Origin: Kingdonia uniflora
Taxonomy: Eukaryota > Streptophyta > Magnoliopsida > Ranunculales > Circaeasteraceae
Length of the DNA stretch: 64,000 nucleotides
Assembly (NCBI GenBank): GCA_014058105.1
Contig: JACGCM010000933.1
Location: 496,001 to 560,000, forward strand
Direction: 5' to 3'
Shown here piece by piece: positions 11,930 to 24,049 of this stretch. The notes beneath the pieces are model-generated. The model did not search any database, was not told the DNA's origin, and saw only the letters and a list, made by a program, of their open reading frames with translations. Both the position numbers and the translations under genes were made by a program. Each line of letters begins with the position of its first letter. The first letter of the stretch is position 1.

Positions 11930-12680
11930 TAAATCTAAAGTGTAGACTAAGGCTTAGAGCCAACAGGCTTGCTCCCACCTTTAGATATACCACCAGGGTT
12001 AGAAAAACAAGTTGCCCAGTGCTGTATAAGAGGAGTGAAACTAGATAAAGGGCCCTAGTCCCTGCCTCAGTCCTATAATATATCCCCAGACTGTGTAATA
12101 GATTTATAAGAAATTCATGCTCATTGATATATACAAATAGTGGAACTAGCCTAGGGCCCTAAGGTCTGCCTTACTCCTCAAATATCTCACAATGTGTGAC
12201 TTTGTTATAAATTTACCAACAAGCTCCTTAATAACAAAAACAAATCTAGAGTTCTCAATTTCCTTCACTATAAAAAACTTCCCCAAAAAAGGAACATGAA
12301 CAGTTTTGAGTGTGACAAAAATAAGTTCCAAACTACTATCCTTATTTTTAATACAGAATATGCAAAAAGGTGTATCCAGGCACTTTTTATAAAGTTTGGA
12401 ACTGGACTTAGAGCCCCAAAGACATGCCTCAATTTTAGTATATACTACCTTGATATGCAAAAAGAGCCTAGTAATGTACAAAGAGATTGAAACTAGACTT
12501 GGGGCCCAGAAGCCTGCCTCAGTCCTATTATATACCACATGGGTAAGACACAAACTGATAGGAGAATCATGAAGATAGACATATCCAAATAGTGGAACTA
12601 GACTTTGGGACCTAAGGCCTGCCTTACTTCTCAGATATCTCATAAAGTATGATTCTGCTAAAAGTTTACCAGCCATATAC
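11930..12680. repeat. Degenerate repeats in the LINE ORF1-ORF2 spacer
   Basis: A unit of about 60 bases resembling GAACTAGACTTGGGGCC followed by AAGGCCTGCCT and an AGTCCT..TATATACC tail recurs about six times: near 11943, 12035, 12131, 12397, 12488 and 12593. Spacing is irregular (about 90 to 265 bases). On the minus strand the array lies within an open frame of 284 codons (12146-13000) that shows the same repeats at protein level (YLRSKA(G/D)LR twice). I do not assign this frame a product. Confidence 0.5.
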
Positions 12681-13101
12681 TTACCAACATAAGTTGTGCT
12701 AGAGTCCTCAATAATGTTAGAGCGACATACTATTCTATAACTAATTTCCTTTATTTTAAACATAGACTCATCAACAGGATCCAAGTTGCAAATGAAGAAA
12801 ATTACTTCTAGCCTATTATCAACTCTTTTGCAGAAAAAATTACAGTATATGGTATATATAGCCCTTCCTGCAAAATAGAAATCAAAGTTAGAAGTTGTTA
12901 TACCCAGTACTCTCTCATATACCCTTAAAATTGACCCCATTGTTAGGATGAAAATTTCTACCTCACTCTCAGAATTGCTTAAGTTTATGTCACTCATCAC
13001 TATCGTTTGCTGTAGGAGGCCTGAATGTTGTTTTTAGGCATTTTTTGGGGCTGTGGATTCATGTATTTGGCCATTGATTGGGCTCTACTGCTTTCTTCCA
13101 A

Positions 13102-14934
13102 CTATCTCTCCTTTTCTTCTTCTTTTTGTGCCTTAATGGCACTTTTAGACAACTGGAAACCATCACTATTGACTGCAGCTTTATTAATATTTTCCTTCTC
13201 CTTGCCTACATGTTCCTTATTGTGTTTCTGGCCTGGGTTCCTATCATCTATTGTTATCACTGTATTGTCTATACCTTGTATCTGAGCAGCAACTACAGCT
13301 TCAAAATTAGCTCTTTCCACTGGTACTTCCTTTACATTGTTGTTAGTCTTCTAATTTTCTAGTTTTCCCTTATATAAAGGCTCTCCTGCTTTCTTGTGGT
13401 TTGGTTTAGGGGCAGGCTTAGCTATACGGTGTTGTTGTAAAGGGAATTGATTAGTGTTGTGACCAAACTTCCTACTTCTCTTTTTTGTGGCTTTATCAAT
13501 AAATAATGGCTTCCTCACCATGCTATCTACTTTCCCAAAGCCTTTCCTAGTCCAACACTGATGTGGTAAATTATGGAACATGGCCCAAATGGGGATATAG
13601 GTTACTTCTTTAGGTTCATATTTAATAAAAGGCCTCAACCTTCTGATGAAGAAAATTTTGCCTGCTATGTGAAGGTGACCTATCTCCATAGCTCTTTCTC
13701 TGTCTCCATTATCAGCATAGTCAATAAAACAATACCCCAGCCCATAAATAGTCATTTTAAACTCCCCTAAGATTCCCCAAGTTTTTTTCAAGCTTTCTTT
13801 AAGGAAGCTGTAAGCTACACAACCCCCAATGAAGTTCCCTACCAGTATTTCCCCATGTTGATGATTGTTCTCAAGGAACTCCCCAGAATTAATTTTCATC
13901 ACCTTCTTGCCTCCATCTACTATGGGTGGTTTGTGTGGTAGGTTATCCATCCCTTTAAATTGGGGTTGAGCAAAAATAATTGATGCCCAATTAAATATCT
14001 TACCAATTGAGGGGCTAGACATACTATTGTCTTGGTCATATCAGTCTTTGGGGAACCCTTATCCTGGCCAAACACCTCTCTTCTCTCGTGAGTACTATGA
14101 CGCGCCATCATACAAACAGCCAAACAGCATGTACTATTCCATACAAGTGTTAGGGTTACATTCAATCAACGGGCAAGCTTTGATGCCTTCTCTCCCCATA
14201 AAAGAGTGGGGTGAGGCATGAAATTGTTCATTCATACAAGTACATTTACAAGCTTTATGACCACCAAGTCCTCTTTCCATTATAAGATAGTTGCCTCCCC
14301 CATTGGGGAATTCCTTCATACACCTAACACATATTTGAACTCTCTCTTCCAATGCCTCCTTCTCAATATTAGAATTGTGACATTTGGCTAAGGATCTCCC
14401 ATCCTTCAATTCAGTGTTTATACATCCTACCCAACAAGAGGAGGCATCACAAACACTGGGGTCACAACCCACCAGGTCCTCCTTAGGTGGGGTTCTAAGT
14501 ATCTCAACCTTTCCATATTCTAACTTTTTGGTGGTTAAACCCATCTGAGATTCAAGTAAATGAAGGAAAGTACCTTTCTCTGCTACTAACATAGCACCAA
14601 TAACTTCTTCCTCTAGAGCTTTTTGCCTCTTCAGAGTATTCACAATGTCACCATTAGCCATTTTTATCTTCAACATCTTACTGTAATAGTTCATTTTTGT
14701 CTTATTAGGGGTCCTGTCACCCTCCCTTAAAGGACTACCTTCAGCTAAAAGCCTAAGATTCCTCAAGGAGATTTTGGGGATAGTATTTGGTAGAGCCTTC
14801 AACCCATTACCAAGGGTGTTGGGGTTCGTAGCATCATAAACACCTAGGTTGTTGATCTCGGTATAATAACTTTCCTTCTCAGTGTAGTTAGCAGCTCCTA
14901 GTCTTAAAATTAGGAGGACCTGGGCTGCCTTCAT
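13102..14934 (-). pseudogene. LINE ORF1 (gag-like, DUF4283)
   Basis: The minus-strand frames 14134-14934, 13920-14165, 13351-14022 and 13102-13320 run on from each other and are taken as one broken ORF1. The part at 13450-14000 resembles the DUF4283 domain common in plant LINE and copia-type gag-like proteins: MKINSGEFLENN, YSFLKESLKKTWG, YGLGYCFIDYADNGDRERAM, FIRRLRPF and IPIWAMFHNLP..CW. ORF1 proteins bind the LINE RNA. The 14134-14934 part (about 266 codons) contains several Cys-rich stretches and no domain I recognise. Joining it to ORF1 is inferred from strand and position. The C-terminus is charged (QKEEEKER). Confidence 0.6.
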
Positions 14935-15368
14935 GGCCTCTTCGTTGATAGGGGGTCACTCTGTGAGAGTCTATTGCCCTAAGATAAGAACTGCAACTGA
15001 ACCAAAGAGAGTAGCGAAATGGTAGATGTCGTAATCGTTCTCACAAAGAGGACACCCAGCCGAGGATTCAATGACGGTGAGGCATAGCTACGATGGCCAT
15101 TAACATCTAGAGAACCAGCTGATGAGTTGATTTCTCCATGGCTAGAAGTTTGAATCCTAAATCCATAGAACACTAGGTGATTGAAATAATATTTTTGCTA
15201 AATCCTTAGTCTCTTCTGTACATATTACTCTATTCTCGTTCTTTACATTCCAAATGTGACATTTCAATCTCCAACAGTGTGTATTCTATTCTACTCAATA
15301 AAAACTTCCAAGTTTTTTTCCCACATTACTTTCTACTTACGTAAAATCTAATAAATCTCATATTAAAG

Positions 15369-15625
15369 CAAAGGTAATACTAGCTTTTAATCGACCATCT
15401 ATATACAGATTAAAACAAAGGTATACTAACTTACAGTCGACATCTATACAGATTAAAAAAAAGGTAATACTAGCTTTTAATCGACATCTATACAGATTAA
15501 AGTAAAGATAATACTAGCTTTCAATCACCCATCTATACATATATCAATGATTTAAACGAAGGTAATACTAGTTTTCAATCAATGATCCATATTAAGCAAA
15601 AGATAAAGCAAAGGTAAAACTATCT
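15369..15625. repeat. Short tandem repeats in element D
   Basis: Six degenerate units each start near AAGGTAATACTAGC (15371, 15418, 15461, 15505, 15561, 15612). They continue with a TTTTAATCGACATCTATACA-type segment. Spacing is 43-56 bases. The block lies between the end of pol and aORF1, the same slot used by longer arrays in elements B and C. Confidence 0.65.
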
Positions 15626-15909
15626 TTCCTCTTTATACATGTCTACAACTACATAAACTATAAGTTACTTCTACAGGTTCTCTTTTTTGCTTATCGGAGG
15701 TCAGCTATGCTTTCCCCTACACAGGAGGACGTTCAGCCATAAATTTTGGAGCTTAAGTAGTTACAACAATTCCGCCTTGCTCTACCAATTCATCAGGTCA
15801 GAAACCTAACTCCATTTCTATGTTATTCAGGCAATTTCCTCGATTTATATCAGCATTACAAATACAGCATCGAAATGATAATCAGTCATGCAAGGTATCC
15901 CTCCCGAGC

Positions 15910-18900
15910 TCAAGTCCTTTTACTTCTTCCATAAAATAAGTAATAACATCCATTAGCTCTTGTGAGTGCACTATTTAATTGAATAGTAATATTTCGATCG
16001 AGCATAACTACCTCAAAAAAACATTTTTTTAATCTCTGATGACGCTCTTTCAAGTCTTTGTGTATATCGCCATCCCGCGCCATGTGTTGCTTAGTACATG
16101 TTATCACCTCATTATGTCATGGTATCTGCTCCGCTGCTTTATCTAGCTCCGCTTTATTCATCTTCCTCAACTCTGCCAATTAAGTACGAAGTTCTACCAG
16201 CTCCCAATCATTTATATTACTTCCCCCAACTAAACCCTTCTTTAGTAGCTCATCTTTCCTAATAATCACCACTTCTAACTCTATCTCTCTCCAAAGAGTA
16301 ATATCTAACTTGTGTTTTCTCTCTCTTAAGCGTTTGTTTCCCCTCCTTACATGCACTTGAATACAAACTACATCTGCCTCCAACTCTTTAATTTGGACTA
16401 ATGGGTTAACCATGTCACCTTAGGCGGTCGAGACCCCGGCATCGTCTTTTTTCTTCTTTGACCACTCTTCAGTTTTGGCCCTCTTGATACGCGAATTGGC
16501 CTAGGCCAAATCTACCTTTAATTTGGCCACCCTCTCATACAGTTCATCACACAATTTTTAAACAATCTGCGAATTAATATATTTAGCAGGAATAGCCTCA
16601 CTCAACTGCTCAACCACACTTTCAGAATTGGCCAGGTCCGCTCAAACTTTTTCATGTCCATTATCTTTCCTGGTCATTTAACTCTTCAATTTGTCAACTG
16701 GCTCGAGACTTCTCAAGCTTGTTTACTTTCTTGAACATTTTACTTTTCAAACTATTCACAAATTCCCAAAACTTTTTTACCGTCTCTTCTAACGACTTGA
16801 TACGGTATTTAGCGATATCTGCTTCTTTACCTTTCATCATCAATAAGCCTATGTAGTTATTGAGCTTCTCAATCTTAGCTTGCGTCTCAACGAGCTTACT
16901 TTGCACTTTTTGTATCACAGCATCTTTACCTTCGACTTGCAAGATTAGGTCTCAACAACTTTCGTAGCCTTAGCAAATTGGATTTATACTTTGACATATT
17001 GATCCTCCTTACCTTCATATGCCTCTGTCATACTACCAAATTCTGCTACAAACTCATGGTTATATTAAAGCGTCTGTTATTCGCCCAAGTGAACAGTCTC
17101 AAATTCAACCTACATCACAGATACAATATATCAAGATCGAGTCAACAATACTTCACAAATACAATCTATACATAATACATATGACTTTACATATTTCTAG
17201 TAGATTTCTATTTCTGACATGCCAACGAGCTGAGATCATACTTCGACTTCAAATTAGGAAGGAGTCTCACAACAATGGCAATAATGTCTACGTCTTGTTT
17301 CAAGGTACACAATTTCTATATTCAAATTTACTCATACTTTGAAATAGTCTAAACATACTTGATGACTATCGTTTCTAATTTTCTAACACATTTGCGATCT
17401 ATATCTATCTTCTAATTTTACATTGTAGCTCTAGAATAATACAGCATACAAGTCAAATATTTATTGCTCTTTTCTAACCTGTAGCTCAGCTTGCGAAGTC
17501 AACAGGGATGCTGAGGAATTTTTCTCCTTAACGAGCTTTTTCTCTAATTCTTCAATTCTGAGGCGTATATCGTTACTTTCCTACAAATTAATTTTTTTAA
17601 ACATTTCTTAGCCTATCTCAAATTCGTCCTATAAAACAGTGTACCATACACTTATAATTTTCAACCCACACAAAATATAAAAACAAACTCCAAGAAAAAT
17701 TTACTCTACCTTCTCATCTTCTCCCCCACGTTTCTCTGGATCCATTCTAGCAGAGACCGAGTCTAACCTAATTACCACACCTAAAAGAGAGTCGCCATCA
17801 ACCTGGACCTCCTCCTCTGCAATTTAGGTACCTGCTATAATGTCTTTGAGGTCAGCTACACTGTACCCCACTGCGAGGAGTTGGCGCCCAAGCCTGTACC
17901 GAGCAAATGCAACATCATCTACATTCTTCTGCGCCTCATTAGTGAGCTCACATATCAAAAAATTATACGAGGCCTTCCCGGACGCCAAATATAAAGTTCA
18001 AGAATCACAAAGTCGTAAACTTACCACCCAGCTCAACTTACTCTGCGAAGGTATTCAGCTCCTCAACACCTCTTTGAGATGCCAGCCTCAATCTATTTTC
18101 CGCAGTCAGCTGCTCGTCCTCCTCAACAGGTCAACTTTCCATAACCTTTGCCACTCTTACAGTGCCAAGCGGATCAACCCTCCTCTCTTTTACATTTACC
18201 TCAGCCTCACCACTTACCGTGGTACCGGAGGCTGAGCTGCCTTTTAATGCTTTTTTCTTTTGGTGCATTGAGCTAATTTGCTCAAAGTAGTACCCCCAGA
18301 AGCATCCTAAAGAACCTTTTTGCAGCCTTCGATAATACCGGACGTTCTTCCCCATCTGTTCCTTGGTCATTTGTCTCTTGGCTTGAGACTTCTGCACCTT
18401 CTCTTACCCGCTATTAGCTCTTTTGTTTTTGTTGAAGTCGAGCTCCTTCAGGACTATCTCGAGCTAAACACCTTTTTGAGCTACAGTATTTATCAGTAAT
18501 TATTTTCTCGTCACCTTAGATCGAAGACCTACGACATAATATAATAAATTGTCAAACCACAAAACAACCCTGCAAACTACAACAGTTCGATATTATGTAC
18601 TATTACTTACTTTTCTTCAAGGTTTTATACAAAAGTCCATTGGTTCTTTATCCACTCTCTGAAGGCGATTCCCTTTCACCCATATCATATTATCGTTCCA
18701 AACTCGACCTACTGAATTCAAATTGAAGAGCAGAAGTCTCGAAGAACTAGAACAAAAATGCGCTCATCTGGTTGCCGTATAATTTTTCACAGCATAATAC
18801 TACAAAACATTTTCAGGAGCTATTCTCCTCTCCACCTCATTCTCTTCCCACAATCTATTTAGAGTCTCACAAACATTTATCACCTCCCACATATTTCCAT

Positions 18901-19378
18901 TCAGTTGGGCAGGACAGGCCTCTATGATATTTAATATAACTTTAGCAAGATTGCTAAGAGGAAATCTCAGTCCATATTCCAACTGGGATAGATAACACAA
19001 AAATCTCTGGTTCAGGTCGCTTTGGACATTCCCATCAAAATACTTAAAATGGATTGATTCCTCCACTTTCTTCTAAGATTTCTCATGTTCTAAGTCAGGC
19101 AACAAAAGGAAATACTCTTCCCCACTATCCACAGTACATTGCCTAAATGACCTACTGGCATGCTCTCCAACATTACCCCAGGCCTTACCTTAATTGAATT
19201 TGATTTTACATAATTTTTTGAATACATCAGAGTTTGAAGAATAGAAGGACAAATTACCAGGGAAATCTGGAAATTGTACTCCATCCTCCCCCTCAGAATT
19301 TAAATCTACAACTTCTACATTTTCGGACTCACCCATACTACCAGAGGTCAACGTCTCCATATCAGGTGAAGCCTCCAT
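15910..19378 (-). pseudogene. Antisense gene aORF1 of element D (PF04195-like + coiled coil)
   Basis: The gene starts at the ATG at 19378 (MEASPDMETL). The N-terminal part contains a block with YGLRFPLSNLAK and PAQLNGNMWEVI (18800-19066). This resembles the plant 'putative gypsy type transposon' domain (Pfam PF04195). A conserved WVKGN motif follows. The rest (15910-18400) is Lys/Glu/Leu-rich and coiled-coil-like. An intron is suggested at about 17110-17478 (minus-strand donor CAG|GTTAG, acceptor TAG|G), and the donor matches the intron in element C. The frame is broken in several places. Proteins of this type are known from antisense ORFs of Tat-type elements. Their function is not established. 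Confidence 0.7.
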
Positions 19379-19679
19379 AATAGATGTATGCTTAAGGATG
19401 AAGTTTATTTCTATAACAGATTCTCCTCACACCCCAACCTACAAACATGTTCAGGTATTCAGTCAATTTTCTCAATCATTATTTGTTTGCCTATACACAT
19501 TCATACGTACATCTGTTATACATATACATGCATATATCTTTTTACATACATTCAAATAATTTTTTTAAATGTTTACTATAAATAGTATATTAATCAAAAA
19601 AATTAAAAACCCGCACAAATTTTCAAACTTCATCAAAACTCAAATCACTAACCTTTAATGTCTTAGTATGAATCAAAAG

Positions 19680-20133
19680 CAGTGTTGAATCCCTCTCTAA
19701 ATACGGCACTGTGCAGCCAATGTCTATACTCTAACTCCGCAACCTTCTCTTCCTTTATGCGATGATTACCTTCGTCTAATCTTTCACAAGAATCACTGTA
19801 AATTTTTCTCTTTTCTTTCCCAATGTTCTTTCATTTTTCAGAGTTTTATAAACGTTTGAATGAGGAAGACAAACTATTATTTGTACTTTCTCTCTCTAAC
19901 TTCTGACAGTTATTGGGCCGCGTACAAGCCGCCCTCAGTTTTGGAACAAAGGCATCTCTTCCAAAATTAAAGTCAGACATTTCACACATTTTTGATGAAA
20001 ATGCCATCCCATTATTTTCCCACATCCTATATTTTATTATATTTTTCTCTATCCTACCCAAATCTCTTTTTAAACCTCCAAGACTCATAATGCCTTTATA
20101 CTTACACGCAATCGAACTTCCTTTACCCTTCAC
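19680..20133 (-). pseudogene. Antisense ORF aORF4, element D copy
   Basis: The frame starting at 20133 gives about 95 codons with a GRDAFVPKLR motif followed by R.NN.QKLERES. The C copy has GKDASVPKLR and R.NNGQLLKRER. Further down the minus strand (19680-19840), after a frame change or short intron, an EGN...W......FREGFNTAFDSY block matches ERFGATVDSYSDSEG in C. The ATG is conserved in place. I recognise no domain. The match between two differently decayed copies suggests past selection on the protein. Confidence 0.5.
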
Positions 20134-20475
20134 AAGAGAAAAAAATTAAAGTTAATTTGATTTCTCTATTCCTACTTTTGTTACTTATAGAACTGCTAAT
20201 GTCATTTTCAATGTTCCAGCATTTTAAAATTCAAAAATCTGATTCACAACAATTTCTAACAACATTTACAACAAAACAAGAACAAATTCTGAAGAAACAT
20301 TCTACCTACATTAACATGTGATTTATTCGAACTCATTCAGTTCACTTCCTCACATATAATTACACATAAAACATCCCAGATACCTTGGAGTACCACACCT
20401 AATCGGCTCGCCCCCAGCAATCCTCACATCTTCCTCCTCTATCTCTTCTACAGTAATTTGCCTCATAGAAGCTTT

Positions 20476-20703
20476 TCAAGCTACAGGCTCCAAAATTACT
20501 TTACGGAATATCTCTGAGTAGAAATAACTGCCAATCTCACATTCCCTTGCTCTTGCATCCAAGCCTTCAAATTTAATTTTAGATTCAGGCAAGTCAGCAT
20601 CATAATCTAGCAGCCCAAAAATTTTCTTCCGCACTTCAATAAATTTTACCGTTAGACGCCCCTCTGGCGCGTGACAAGCTCTTTGAGAATGAGTCCTCAC
20701 TAT
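20476..20703 (-). pseudogene. Antisense ORF aORF3, element D copy
   Basis: It is about 75 codons long: RTH.QR, HAPEGRL, EVRKKIFG, YDADLPE, LDARARE, then YFY and LEPVA. The C copy (58295-58525) matches at most of these points. In D the initiator codon reads ATA where C has ATG, so this copy has lost its start, although the frame itself is open. A possible TATA element (CATAAATAG) lies about 40 bases upstream near 20740. The product is unknown, small and soluble-looking. Confidence 0.55.
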
Positions 20704-21591
20704 TTTTACTTCTTCCTCATCTCACATAAACTTTCAAATACTATTTATGCATTTCTTAGAGATAACATCAAATCCCCCACGTTCAGTATATAGTATAATC
20801 TATTTTTCCATAACTAGAAACCCGAAGATCATGATCAAAAGTTATTTAAACTTATCTTCAAAATCACCCTTATTAAAATTTGTCCATCTAAATTTTGACC
20901 TAACTTTCACCATATCTTCACTGTAATTCATATCCTAAGAGTAACTCCTGACCTGGATATTTCAATTTTCCCATATTATATTCTCTTTAAGAATTTACCT
21001 TTTAGTACGATTCTTGGGATCTAATCAGTTATACACATTTTTTGATATATCAATTTTTACATCTACAAATATATATTTAACAGCTCGACTAATAATGCTT
21101 ATTTTTTGTTCATTTTTCTACATAAACAGCATTGCATTTTCTTACTCCAACATATATTCCTTTTAGCTCGATTTCAGTAGTAACTATTTAAGTCCATCTA
21201 TCAACCCAATTTTTTGCACAAATACATTTTTCATTAGCTCGAATATTGCTTACATAATACTTTACAAATAATAAGTCTTTCAGATATTTCTACAGATCAA
21301 TCTAAAGGTTACATTATATTTTAGCTTTAAACACTGTTTCATTCTGAAAATCTTTTGCAAGATAGACCAAGGCAATCCTTTACACTATTTACATCACCAA
21401 GAAACTGAGGAAGCTAGTAGTGTCAGTGCTTGAACCAACCTTCAGTAAGAGAACCCTCTTTATGTTAAGAGAAGATGATTGTGCAGAAGAAAGACTTACA
21501 CTCTCTGTCTCCCTTCTACACCACCACCGTCTCTTCCTTCATAACCCCCACCATCTTCGAGTTGGTAGGGATTGAAAGAGGTCCTACCTTA

Positions 21592-21916
21592 GAACCCAGT
21601 CCCTTGTAAGATACCACAGGTAATGCCTCACATATACACTAGCCTCCACATCTGTATCCTCAACCTTGTCTTCCATCAATAGGCAAAGGCATCTTTGACG
21701 CTGCTCCCCAGAAAGTACCACGTAATGAAGCCTCTACATGTTATAATAGTCATCTTTAACTTCAGCCACTTCTTCCTCTGTCATCCCATGATAAGTCGGT
21801 GGTAAGGGAATGGGGGTAAGCATCTCTAGTGCTTAATTGCCAAAGTAACGCAACTTCAATATCTGAACTTCTACTGCAACCCACTCTTCATTTACTATTT
21901 GCCTAGTCTTCACCAT
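21592..21916 (-). pseudogene. Antisense ORF aORF2, element D copy
   Basis: The start is the ATG at 21916 (MVKT), as in element C (MVKT at 59665). Key features are LKLRYFG, P..LPPTYHGMTEEE, DDYYNM.RLHYV and QRCLCLL. The last two align with the YLW.RL..(D/H)FTT and RYLFL blocks of the A and B copies. Two in-frame stops (after YFGN and YYNM) inactivate it. A TATA box lies 67-83 bases upstream. This is the first ORF inside the 3' LTR when read antisense. No known domain is recognised. Confidence 0.6.
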
Positions 21917-21982
21917 TAACAATATAGAGTATTGGGATTATATGCACAGTAATAGAGTACTTTGACAAAAGCAACAATACAT

Positions 21983-21999
21983 GTACTATTTATATCAAT
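21983..21999 (-). promoter_or_regulatory. TATA box upstream of aORF2 (element D)
   Basis: The minus strand reads ATTGATATAAATAGTAC. Element C has ATATAAATAGTAC at the same place, and in both the ATG of aORF2 lies about 65-80 bases downstream. That spacing suits a plant TATA promoter with a short leader. Confidence 0.55.
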
Positions 22000-22241
22000 C
22001 CCACATTCAATGCGCAGGTACATTTTTGAAGCAATCATAATTAAAAGAAAAACCAATCTGGGAACCCCAAGCGTCAAGTGCATCAATCCTTTCCACCGTC
22101 ATAAAAGCCATATACAGTCTTCCATTAAGAAATACCGTGTACCCAACAGTCTATTCCAAATCTGTACATCAAATCTTTTTAACTTCCAATACCAACAGTC
22201 AGCTGGTTCTTTCTCAACCAAAGCCACCCGTACCTTCAGTT

Positions 22242-22254
22242 TCGAGGGGGCGAT
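22242..22254 (+). other. Polypurine tract of element D
   Basis: GAGGGGGCGAT immediately precedes the TGTAGGG that opens the 3' LTR. It closely matches GAGGAGGCGAT in element C. Confidence 0.75.
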
Positions 22255-22910
22255 TGTAGGGACCTATCCCTTGACCTAGTCCAAACTTAAACTACTTCAA
22301 TATCAGACTCACGTATTATACATGTGACATGAACAGTCAGCATTACCACCTAGACCATGAACTGATAAAAAATATCGATCTAGCACTACAGCAAAATATG
22401 AATAAGTCAAAGATACTTGTCTCCCATGAACTAAATAGTTAAACATTCAACTGCCACTTATCTTATTATTTGGAGAATGTACTTCTACATGATTAAGAGC
22501 TGCGGATAAGGTTTATATAAAGAAAATTTTTCAGAGGAGATAAGGACAAGAAAAACTAGATATTTTAGACGATAACACGAGAATTTCTTGATTCAAAACA
22601 CCACAAAACTTCTTATTTCAAGATCAAGCATTTCGAGTTTAAGAGATCACTTATAATAAAATATCAGCCTTAAGCAATAAAAGTTACTTATTTCAAGATC
22701 AAGCATTTCGATTTTAAGAGATCACTTATAATAAAATATCAGCCTTAAGCAATAAAAGTTACAGTTACTAAACCCTCAACTCGAGGTCATAGTTTTTTAC
22801 ACGCTAAATTACCTGTGTTATTTCTTGTATTACATTATTTTTTGTCACAGGTACATTCAGTGTAAGAGTTAATTTTAAGCCATTTCAAGCTACGAAATTA
22901 GTCCGTTATA
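22255..22910 (+). repeat. 3' LTR of element D (656 bp)
   Basis: It begins TGTAGGGACC and is homologous along its length to the C LTRs (32519-33130, 59996-60605) and the E LTR. The end reads GTCCGTTATA where C has GCCATCACA, so the terminal CA is mutated. It is longer than its relatives because of an internal 75-bp tandem duplication. Confidence 0.85.
22612..22761. repeat. 75-bp tandem duplication inside the D LTR
   Basis: Two adjacent 75-bp units (22612-22686 and 22687-22761) start at CTTATTTCAAGATCAAGC and differ by one substitution (CGAG versus CGAT). The other LTRs of the family have one copy. The near-identity points to a recent duplication compared with the age of the LTR. Confidence 0.9.
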
Positions 22911-24049
22911 CCCTTTTTAGTATCCTTGCTAGAGGTACTAAAATTTCTGTAAGTTTTCTTGAAGAATAATATTCAACAATACTATTGCCTTAAAAAAATT
23001 GTTATTGTAGGTGGATATGATCATGTTGTTGTGTCTATATGTTTACAGTCAATTTTCATTTGTTTGGTTAGGATTTTCTTATTTCTCAAGCTTTAGATAA
23101 CTTCGAAAGACATTGTGTACCCTATGGCAAGGCATTATCTAAGCCTATTAAGCGTAATCTAGCCATTCATTTGGTTTTGGCTTTGCTTGGGTTGATTTTT
23201 TTGTATAGAGGCTGATATAGGTTAATTATTCTTATTAATTATACTTAGGTTAATTGTATAAGTTTTGTAAATTATTGTCTTTAATTTTAATAAATGTTGT
23301 TTGAACAGATATTTTCGAGCTTGGACGGTTCAATTCCCAGGGCAGTAGCTCAAAAGAATAATATCATGCATGGATTGGTTTTTTATTATAACTGGCCAGT
23401 TAATTTCATTCTTTCCTTAAATTGTGTGCATTCAATTTTCTAAAGGAGAAATGCAAAAAATAGAAAATGGCAATGGCCAACGACCATAAAATAGTAGCCA
23501 AAGAGTTTTTTGAAGTACATAATTGTGTTTTGATACTTTATACTTTATGTTCAAGTATATTATATGCCTTGTGACAAGCATATTTCTTGGGCATTGGTTA
23601 TGGGCAAGTTCAGTTGTTTATCAGATATATGTTATATATGTTCTATTTGTACAATGTTGTGTAATATTCAGAAAAAATTCAATATTTTTTTGGTATTTTT
23701 CAATATGTTTTCATTATAATCTATTTGAGGAGAGCTAGAGTTATGAGAATTGTTATTATGATGTATGTTCTGAATGCAACGCTTTTCTTATAATAATAGT
23801 CATATTTATTTGTTATTTGATTTTAATGCATTTTCATGTTCATGACTGCAGTTAAAGCATAATCAACCAAGAAAAAGTCATTGAACCATATTTGTAACTC
23901 TAGAAGGAGATAAGGTTCATCTATATAGAGCTGGAACAAGCTGCGTAGTTTTAGAAAATGATGGTGGAGTTCCAGTGACGCTGGAATTTAGGATTTAAAC
24001 ATGAAGAAATATGGTAAGGAGGTTAGTAAGGACAAAGCACAAAAGGGAC
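22911..24049. other. Unassigned region between element D and the Pht1 pseudogene
   Basis: No repeat or gene family is recognised. A plus-strand stretch near 23100-23215 stays open briefly (YGKALSKPIKRNLAIHL) but matches nothing I can name. This may be decayed genic or intronic DNA. Confidence 0.35.

Larger units (their letters stand above)
7250..15165 (-). mobile_element. LINE (plant L1-type, RNase H-containing), degenerate
   Basis: The minus strand carries, in order, an ORF1 with a DUF4283-like gag domain, a repeat-containing spacer, then ORF2 with endonuclease, reverse transcriptase, zf-RVT and RNase H. There are no LTRs. The 5' boundary lies between 14934 and about 15171, where sequence homologous to the end of the element C pol begins. 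The 3' boundary is near 7250, at the start of the BTB pseudogene. No poly-T tract is evident there, so the natural 3' end may be lost. Both ORFs are broken by stops and frameshifts. Confidence 0.8.
15170..22910 (+). mobile_element. 3' half of Ty3/gypsy (Tat-like) retrotransposon D
   Basis: It starts with sequence matching the last codons of the element C pol (AACACTAGGTGATT versus AACATTAGGCGACT in C). It then runs through tandem repeats, an antisense module (aORF1, aORF4, aORF3, aORF2 on the minus strand), a purine tract and a 3' LTR. Order and spacing match element C. The 5' LTR, gag and nearly all of pol are absent. The break coincides with the LINE, so the LINE probably inserted into or recombined with D, although no D sequence is seen beyond the far end of the LINE. 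Confidence 0.8.
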
